Positions 56,913 through 64,000 of a stretch of 64,000 nucleotides of DNA are shown here, piece after piece; within the stretch, counting starts at the first letter, position 1; each line of letters begins with the position of its first letter. Source of the DNA: Cycas panzhihuaensis (Eukaryota > Cycadophyta); NCBI GenBank assembly GCA_023213395.1, contig CM041465.1, forward strand, positions 122,829,741 through 122,893,740. The letters are read 5' to 3'. The notes under the pieces are model-generated. The model worked only from the letters and a program-made list of their open reading frames with translations, did not search any database and was not told the DNA's origin. Position numbers and translations under genes: made by a program.

Positions 56913-57180
56913 TAGATAAGCATAGTCTTAAATGCATCTTTGTAGGATATGCCATTCATAGCAAGGCCTACAAGTTGTATGATCCAGTTGGAAGAAAAAT
57001 GCATCTCTCAAGAGATGTAATCTTTGTTGAAGACGATCAGAAAGAGTTGGATGTGGCATCTATCCAACCCCCCATTGATAAAGGCAAAAAGATTGTTGAA
57101 GACTTCCCTCCCTCTCAATCTTCTACACCATATACTTCATCTGCACCTGCTGGACCGTCCACTTCATCATCTTATGCTTG
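56913..57180 (+). pseudogene. D: integrase C-terminal blocks
   Basis: Continues D after E: DKHSLKCIFVGYAIHSKAYK, HLSRDVIFVEDDQ, then a Ser/Thr/Pro-rich linker (PPSQSSTPYTSSAP). The frame shifts at about 57178. Confidence 0.92.
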
Positions 57181-58891
57181 AACCTAGCACATCATCTTCT
57201 ATTGATCAATCACTTAGACCAGAACACATTGAGGTTCATGCTACTTCATTTCAAAAGTTACCTAAATGGTATACTCAAACGGTGCAGGACAGTCACATTA
57301 TTGAAGGGAAACATCCATTGAAATATAGGCAGCAAACAAATTTTGCACTTATGGCTGAAGTGCTTTCTGTTGATGAACCTTCTACCTTTGAGGAGGCTTC
57401 AAAAAATTCCAATTGGAAGGCTGCCATGGATGAGGAGATCCATTCTATTCACAAGAATGGCACATGGGATTTGGTCGAATTGCCTCCACATAAGCAGTAA
57501 TCATTGTAAATGGGTCTATAAGACCAAATTTCATTCTGATGGTACACTTAAGCGTCAGAAGGCACGCCTTGTGGCAAAGGGATTCAAACAAAAAGAAGGC
57601 ATTGACTATGAGGAAACTTTTGCACCAGTGGCGAATATGAACACCATCAGACTCTTTTTGGCCTTAGCAGCACAACGCAAATGGCCAGTTTATCAAATGG
57701 ACATGAAGAGCGCCTTTCTTAATGGCGATCTTCAAGAGGAGGTATACTTGGAGCAACCTCTTGGTTACAAAGTACAAGGCAAGGAGCATCTAGTGTGTCG
57801 CCTCAAAAAGGCTTTGTATGGCTTGAAACAAGCTCCTAGGGCATGGTATTCAAAAATCGATGACTACTTCTTGAGACATGGGTTTCATCGATCTACTTCA
57901 GATCCTAATTTGTACATCAAACATGAACAAAACCATGTCACTTGTATTGCCTTGTATGTAGATGACTTAGTGATCACTGATGATGACACTAAGCTCATAA
58001 AGATTCTCCAGGATGATTTGAAGAGAAGTTTCGAGATGGCTGATCTTGGACTTCTCCATTACTTTTTAGGCTTTGAGGTATGGCAATAGCCAGGCTATAT
58101 CTTCATCTCCCAAGGAAAATATTTTTGAGACATCTTGCAGAGGTTCAAGATGGATGACTGCAAGACAGCACCTACACCCATGGAGAACAGAACCAAGCTT
58201 ACTCTTAATGAGGAAGTTGAACCTGCAGATCCCACTCTTTATCGGCAGTTTATTGGTAGTCTCATCTATCTCACCAACACTCGTCTGGACATTTCATTTG
58301 CAGTTGGGATTTGTTCTCGATTCATGTCTCAACCCAATCAGAAGCATTGGAAGGCAGCAAAACGCATACTCAAGTACATCAAAGGCACATTACAGCTTGG
58401 CCTTGAGTATGCACATAATGAGAACTTCACTTTGGAAGGGTTCTCCAATTCTGATTGGGCAGGATGCCAGAATAGCAGGAGATCAATCTTGGGTTACTGT
58501 TTTACCCTTGGTTCAGCAGCTATTTCGTGGAGTTGCAAGAAGCAACCAAATGTTACCTTGTCCTCCTTCAAGGTAGTACAAAGTCGGTCAACGCAACTTG
58601 CGAGGCTATCTGGCTACGACGGATTCTTGGGGAACCTGGACTTGAGCAGGATCAGCCTACCAACATTCATTGCGACAATCAAAGTGTGCTCAAGCTGACT
58701 AAGAATCCCGTCTTTCATGCATGGACCAAGCATATTAAAGTTCACCACCATTTCATCAGAGAGCATGTACACAGTGGTGAGATCAATCTTCAGTATCGAC
58801 CAACAGAAAGCGTGAGACATCTTTACCAAGCCACTTGGTATTTAGAGATGGTCTAGGGGTCCGACTTAACATTGTAAACAATAAGGGGGGG
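57181..58891 (+). pseudogene. D: reverse transcriptase and RNase H
   Basis: RT begins with the FQKLPKWYTQTVQDSH and [12 protein letters not shown] blocks; a shift at about 57495 (CAGTAATCATTG where relatives have CAGGCAATCAGTTG) is followed by an open frame with [37 protein letters not shown] and YVDDLV (57955-57966). TAG 58087 replaces CAG. RNase H follows in the same frame to about 58565, shifts in the LSSTEAEY block, and ends degenerate near 58856 with CDNQSVLKL and KHIKVHHHF. Polypurine tract AAGGGGGGG at 58883-58891. Confidence 0.92.
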
Positions 58892-59437
58892 TGTTAAACC
58901 TTATGTTTATCTTATGTTTACATGTTAAGCTTTATGTACTTTATGTTAATGTATTATGTGCACTTTAATGTATTATGTGCACTTCAGATTGTGGGTGACT
59001 TTATCACTTAAGTGATAAAGTACACACCCACTTTATGTCTAGTGACATAACGTTGTCACTTGAGGGTCAAATGACCCCCTTGCACTTTTGCTCACAAGAG
59101 CTCCCAATGGACACTTGTCCTTCATGCAAGCATACATTGCATGATTGACACTTGTCAATCATGCAATAGCCTTTGGCCTCTCATCTCCCTCTATTTAATG
59201 AGGCCTCTCTTCATTGTTTCTCATCAAGAGTTTGAGCTACTTTGTTATTCTGTCAGTTTGCTAATCAAGCTGAGCATTCTTTGGTGGTTGGACCAATTCC
59301 AACACCACACTTTTGGTATCATTGTCTTGCTCCTCTTTCTCTCTTTGAGCTTTATCTTGATTTATGCTTAATGCATGTTATGGTTTTATGTTTTGTTATG
59401 ATATTGGACCTATGAGGCCATTTGGCCCATTCTAATA
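58892..59437 (+). repeat. 3' LTR of D
   Basis: 546 bp; U3 hairpin at 59137-59166 as in the 5' LTR. Ends TCTAATA (C to T of the terminal CA), then GTAAT. Confidence 0.93.
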
Positions 59438-59611
59438 GTAATCTCATTGCTCATAAGCAAGCATCATTGTAATCTTTTGCTTTATTTACAAGCAAAAACT
59501 ATAGTTAGTCAAACATTTGAAAGACTAAAAGCATTAAAAGGCTCAAAGCATTACTAAGCCTCAAGCAACATTAATTGTACTTCCAAATTTTGCTTTAAAT
59601 TTTATTTATCT
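59438..59611 (+). other. H leader, third segment
   Basis: Short non-coding piece between D and F with AAGC/GCTT-rich words as in other leaders. Confidence 0.55.
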
Positions 59612-59982
59612 TGATGTATAATTATGTGGGTGCTCACAGATTCAAAGAATGTTACCCATTACACAGGGATTGTCAAAGTGGTGATTGAATGAATTCTCTT
59701 CTATTATCTCATAATCTGGCTTACATCATGAATACACACTCTAATTGATTGATGTTTGTACAATGGAATGCCTCTCATTTATATTGAGGGCCCAATAACC
59801 ACTTGAAAAAATACCTTCTTCTAACTATCCAATTGACTGACTTAATTAACTTTACTAACTGATGTTTAACTTTCTAACTAACTAATAGTTAAATTAATTG
59901 ACTAACTTTCTAACATAAATGCACTATAATATACACATAATGTTACATAGTGTCAAAACATATGGATGAGTGATACTCATCA
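59612..59982 (-). repeat. 3' LTR of F
   Basis: TGATGTATAAT...GATACTCATCA on the plus strand; partner at 63232-63612. Ends next to a purine-rich stretch on the minus strand. Confidence 0.85.
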
Positions 59983-60002
59983 TTCCTCCCTATTTAAGAA
60001 GA
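59983..60002 (-). promoter_or_regulatory. F polypurine tract region
   Basis: Sense ...AAATAGGGAGGAA against the LTR; imperfect but in the right place. Confidence 0.6.
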
Positions 60003-60510
60003 AATTGTCTCCAGTTTCTTAATCCTCAATGGATAGGCAAAAAGTAATCTACAATGGTTGGGGTGGACCATGTATTCTCCTTGTTAACTAGAAAGAGAGA
60101 TGATGTCAGATGAGATCTCCTGGTACCAACAAGTGTTGTTGATGAGAAATCTGATTTGATAGTCATCGATTACACTCTAGGCTTCTCATCAATAGTCGTC
60201 AAGTGGAATGCCTCTGAAGGTGTGTGTCCAATGGACATTGAAGGATCATCACACAAAGTAGGGTTTATCTGATTGTACCCCTTCTTTGTGTGGCATACTT
60301 TTGGCACGATACTACGCTTTACTACCTGTGCTAGGTGCAAACCTGTTGGAACCTCTAGTATGATTGTAGGTGCACTTGTTAGCAAGGTATGAGAGTGATC
60401 TACCTACTCCTAGATAGACCTCTCTAATGATATAGAATCTCATGGCTCTGGTGGCAAAGTTGTTTGAGAAAACATTTGCATTTGTTGAGTGCTTGGTTCA
60501 GGCATTGACC
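60003..60510 (-). other. F: tail region without recognised coding
   Basis: An open stretch of 71 codons at 60170-60385 (minus) has no domain. No RT landmarks such as YVDD or LPQG are visible. Confidence 0.5.
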
Positions 60511-61148
60511 TCACAAATAAGTTGGTGCCTTCTCAAATATCGGTGATTCTAGTTGCTTGTGTACCCATCTCAAAGTAATTGAGGATGACGAAGAGTGAAA
60601 CATATAATTTATGTTGTCTTTCCACAAATGATATATATTAGTGATTTTGTAGTATACTACCTCTCTATCACATTGATAGGGTCTTCCTAGAAGTAATTCA
60701 CAACAATCCATAGGAGTTGCATCACAAGTGACTATATCTACTACCTCATTGCAAATATTACATTATAGACTTTATCAATCTTTGTTCACGATGCTCTTTC
60801 TTTTTGAAACCATCCCAATGTCTGAGGATTCAGATGAGGCTCTGCAGGGAGATTGAGATCCCTAACAAGTTTATCTGATACCAAATTTTTCATATTGTCA
60901 TTGCAAATAATACACAGTAACATGTGATCTTTAATCTAGCAATTCTGGGTAAATAATACTTCTTTGGATGAAGAATTATAGTCCTTTGTTAACAGGACTA
61001 GATTAGGATCTACCACCAGTTGATTGGTGATGAGTATTGATGGTGGCTCTGGAGAATTACTTGACGTGCTAGCCTCCTCACTCAGCGTGTAACATTCTTC
61101 TTCAACTACCAAGGTCTTTGCCTTGTCTTTGTACTACTACTACTTTTA
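60511..61148 (-). pseudogene. F: protease remnant
   Basis: The open piece 60711-60511 reads ELLLGRPYQCDREVVYY in sense, matching the second conserved block (LLGRPW..DR) of gypsy retropepsins. The active-site DTG block upstream is not cleanly readable. Stops are frequent in 60720-61148. Confidence 0.7.
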
Positions 61149-62072
61149 GCATTTTTCATTGGAATGGTTGCGAGACTTGTGCACTATACAATACTTTCCC
61201 TTCTCTGCCACTGAAAGATCCATTGCATCAATTTCCTCTCTAATTAAAAGGTTGCTTCAATGGTCACTATGACTGTTATCATTGTTGTTGCAGTCGAATA
61301 GAGGGTCTGCTGTGGAGCTTGCTTTCGACTTTTAGTGTGTACTGGGAAGCCTTGTCCAAGGAGCAGATCTTTATGAGGTCTGACTCCTATTGTAAGGATG
61401 GAAATAGTCCACTCAAAAATTTGAACATGAAAGAGTGTTCAAAAACTTGGGAGTCTACCATTATGACTATTTTATTAAAGGAATCAATGTACTGTTGCAT
61501 AGATTGTCCAATTTGTTGTCGCAACTATAACCACTTCTTTACCCTTTCGTTTTTATATCCCATAGGATAAAATCATTTTTGAAATATTGTTTAAAAAGTA
61601 TCTCATGAATTAACTTCACCATGGGCGTTGACATACATTTACCACCATATTAAGGCTTATTCTACCATGTGTATCTTTGCCACAACAATTTTTTGATCAT
61701 TTGTAAGGCTTTGGCACTTGAAATAAGCCTTCAAACTTCAAATCCAACTATCTAAGGTTTTATCATTAACTATGCCATGAAACTTCAAAATAGTTATACG
61801 ATATCTAGCTTAAACTATGATTGTTGGATGGGAACTGCTATGTGAATTTAAGTTTGTTAAGTTTGTAAGAGTTGTTGGATTTGTTGGGTCTAATGAGCCA
61901 TTAGTTGTTGAAACATGATCATCATGTTCTGCATCATTTGAGCTTGAATATCTGCTTGTCACTATAGTGTATCCACTATTTGCACGAAAGCCAAGGAAGG
62001 CCCCGTTGATCTTCGCTCAAAATCTTTAACCGCCTCTTCCTCAAAAGAAGTTTGTTTTCCTTTGCGAGGCAT
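61149..62072 (-). pseudogene. F: Gag remnant
   Basis: Sense start ATG at 62072 (MPRKGKQTSFEEE). After a Gln/Met-rich stretch the Retrotrans_gag domain is recognisable despite many stops: LKFHGIVNDKTLDSWI, YFKCQSLTNDQK, WW, FYPMGYKNERVKKWL and RQQIGQSMQQYIDSF. It ends in a knuckle-like KYCIVHKSRNHSNEKC at about 61150-61196, the CX2HX4HX4C form common in plant gypsy Gag. The number of stops, many explicable by C to T, shows great age. Confidence 0.8.
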
Positions 62073-63216
62073 GTTGGTCTTGACAAAAACTTAACAATTG
62101 ACTTCAAAAATATAATAATGTCTTTACAGATCTTATTTTAACGATCCAAAATTTATTGTGGGCATTAAAATCTCTTCACACCACTCCTATTTGCAGTAGA
62201 CTTGATTAAAATCAAGAATGATGCAAATTTTTACACTTAATAAGTCACTTTTAATGCTTTTTAATCACTATACTATCATCTACCTTTAGCTATTTTGTAA
62301 AAAATATTAAATTTTCATGTTTGACTTTTGCAAATCAAAGAAATGGCTCTACAAAAATGTAGCCCTTACAATTTTGAAAATATTAATATTTTTCCCATTA
62401 TTATAACTCCTTAAAATGATGTCAAATAATGTGTAATTTAAAAAAGCTCTTAAAGTTAGGAATATTTTTTTGAATATGCTAGGAATATTCCAAATCTAAT
62501 ATTTTGACTCCAACCTTAGGAAAATCATTTTTTTTTTCTTACTAAGTCACCTTTGCAACTTGATTCTTCATAGGTGTTTGATTTTTTATATGTGTGGTGT
62601 CAATTTTTTTGTTTTCCACTTCAAGTGCTTACATGTTGTCTTGGGTGATGATGTGATGCCTACATGGCATGGATGCAGGCTTATTTACATTGTCATTCTT
62701 TCATTTTGGCATTTGGTGTTTAGCTATTCATGAGCAAATACGTAGCGGTGATAGATTCATGACATTTTCATGACTCTTCCTCCCAACATGAGATGCAATT
62801 AGGGCAAGTGTATGGTGTCGATGTTTAACATGATCTTCAATCTCAACATTTGCATGTCCTTGGGCAACTGCATCTAAGTGAATTTACCAAAGACTTACTA
62901 ATGCCTGTCTGCAAGTGTGTGTTCCTCCTTGTGGTTGGGCTTCAACCATACGTAGTCATCTTCTTAACAATCTAGCATAGTTTATGTGGTGCTCACAATG
63001 GGCATATTTCTCTAGCGTACTCGGTGGCTGCAAAATCTTCAAAACTTCTAAGACTTCGAACTCTGTGGTGGCTAGGGCATCGTGTGGCTGGTTGTTATTG
63101 TTTTTGGTAGCAAGCATTTCCTCAACAGATGGTTGCTATGGTATTAATTTTCAGAGTTCATCTTCATATTCTTTCATTTGATAATGGGGGTCTTGCAAAT
63201 AGATGGCTTGATCGTA
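62073..63216 (-). other. F leader
   Basis: About 1.1 kb without supported coding between primer site and gag; AT-rich. Confidence 0.6.
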
Positions 63217-63229
63217 GGCTCTAATACCA
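63217..63229 (-). promoter_or_regulatory. F primer binding site
   Basis: Sense TGGTATTAGAGCC, the initiator Met site with one C to T change, two bases from the LTR. Confidence 0.8.
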
Positions 63230-63231
63230 TC

Positions 63232-63612
63232 TGATGTGTAATCACGGGCACTGACAAACTCAGAAAATGTTACCCACTGCATAGGAATTGTCAAAGAGGT
63301 GATTGAATGAATTCTCTTCTATTATCTCGTAATCTGGCTTACATCACAAATACACACTCTAATTAATCAATGTTTGTACAATAGGATGTCCCTCATTTAT
63401 ATTGAGGGATCAATAACCACTTGAAAAATTACCTTCTAAGTATCCAACTAACCAAATTAATTGACTTTATTAACTGACATTTAACTTTCTAAATAAATGA
63501 CAATTGAATTAATTGACTAATTTTTTAACTTAAATGTACTTCACATCTAAGTACAATAATATACACATAATGTTACATAGTGTCAAAACACATAGACAAG
63601 TGATACTCATCA
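63232..63612 (-). repeat. 5' LTR of F
   Basis: TGATGTGTAAT...GATACTCATCA on the plus strand, 381 bp. Confidence 0.85.
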
Positions 63613-63776
63613 CGTCTTAAGCTTAGTGCATTCTTTGGGGGACCAATTAAGACATAAAAACTCACAGTTATTTGGCCCTTCAAAAGGTGTTATTAGAGCT
63701 GAGAACTCTAAGGAAAGCGAGGTACATCTTTGCAAATCAATCTTTTGCCAAATAATTGACTAAGTAAAACATTATC
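63613..63776 (+). other. H leader, last segment, with the conserved pre-gag block
   Basis: Clear though diverged match to the A1/E block (CTTAAGCTTAGTGCATTC, GGGGGACCAA, GGTGTTATTAGAGCTG). The hairpin at 63717-63733 has arms GCGAGG and CTTTGC that still pair with G-U wobbles. Confidence 0.75.
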
Positions 63777-64000
63777 ATAGTAGCATCAAAAGTAAATGCT
63801 AACACTGAAAAGCTCTTAGGAAGCAAAAAATTTGTTACATCGAAAAAGCAAGTTAAGAATCTAATGGTTATTCATGAATTGTGGACTTGTGCCAATCAAG
63901 ATCCACCAACTAATCCAACTACAGTGCAAATATTTTGAGCTAAGAATGCTATTGCACTTGCTTTTTCACATTTATCAATGAGTAATAATATCGATCAAAA
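63777..64000 (+). pseudogene. H: Gag N-terminus, cut by the window edge
   Basis: Begins at 63777, where ATA stands in place of the expected ATG, by alignment with copia Gag starts. The frame contains QVKNLMVIHELW and AKNAIALAFSHLS, blocks shared with copia Gag (LM..NELW, AK.AIALAF.H). TGA at 63936 replaces a Trp codon (G to A). It proves that the LTR and primer site at 4165-4593 and this gag belong to one element more than 59 kb apart. The rest lies beyond the window. Confidence 0.8.

Larger units (their letters stand above)
45236..59437 (+). mobile_element. Copia element D, split by E
   Basis: Plus strand, A-related subfamily. Duplication GTAAT at 45231-45235 and 59438-59442. LTRs are 549 bp (45236-45784) and 546 bp (58892-59437). 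gag and most of integrase precede E; the integrase end, RT and RNase H follow it. Own length without E is about 7.1 kb. Confidence 0.95.
59612..63612 (-). mobile_element. Gypsy-type element F, degenerate and without RT
   Basis: 4001 bp, minus strand. LTRs are 371 bp (59612-59982) and 381 bp (63232-63612), clearly homologous but much diverged, so old. Flanks TATCT/CGTCT could be a 5-bp duplication changed by deamination of one CpG. The interior shows gag and protease remnants only; no RT, RNase H or integrase motif was found in about 3.2 kb. Confidence 0.82.

Noticed and set aside
1-64000. Host protein-coding, tRNA or rRNA genes
   Set aside because: Every coding stretch with a recognisable domain belongs to a retroelement; the unassigned intervals gave no cloverleaf, rRNA signature or exon-like conserved coding.

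Overview
The window shows no host gene. It is a stack of nested plant LTR retrotransposons in various states of decay, AT-rich overall. Ty1/copia and Ty3/gypsy elements with this degree of nesting fit a large, repeat-rich vascular plant genome. A gymnosperm or fern would suit, but nothing in the sequence fixes the species. Element names used here: copia H, B, A1, A2, A3, C, D, E; gypsy Gy1, G, F.

Layout. 1-4164 is the 3' end of a + strand gypsy element (Gy1: integrase end, polypurine tract, then an unusual extra reading frame at 1167-2843) and unassigned sequence. From 4165 to the right edge the substrate is one old + strand copia element, H: LTR 4165-4578, Met-tRNA primer site, a leader broken into pieces (4594-5430, 44809-45235, 59438-59611, 63613-63776) and a gag start at 63777-64000. 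Into H's leader went B (5431-44636, minus), D (45236-59437, plus) and F (59612-63612, minus). B was hit by A2 (10068-30300, minus) and A3 (30957-44050, plus). A2 was hit by A1 (12168-19462, plus, duplication ATCAA) and G (24346-29794, minus, duplication GGTTC). A3 was hit by C (33053-40571, minus, duplication AGTTG). D was hit by E (49851-56912, plus, duplication TAGAT). The 5-bp target duplications let the broken hosts be rejoined unambiguously. E, with nearly identical LTRs, looks youngest.

A1, A2, A3, D and E are related copia elements. Each has LTRs of about 550-577 bp, an initiator-Met primer site two bases inside the 5' LTR (lost in A3), a leader of about 2 kb (shortened in A3) and a single gag-protease-integrase-RT-RNase H frame. 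They supply an internal alignment. From it come the main observations: U3 and leader hairpins whose arms change in compensating pairs, stop codons that mostly look like cytosine deamination (many CAG to TAG), and patches where CAG and CTG are replaced by CG or CGG, including inside two primer sites. The last pattern is more likely a sequencing artefact at methylated CHG sites than biology, and it makes E, C and parts of A3 and D look more broken than they may be.

Other points: B is flanked by a 173-bp direct repeat instead of the usual 5 bp; G keeps a multi-zinc-knuckle Gag and protease but has lost RT and RNase H; F shows only degenerate gag and protease; Gy1 carries a lysine/glutamate-rich reading frame of about 550 codons beyond its integrase that I cannot assign to a family.
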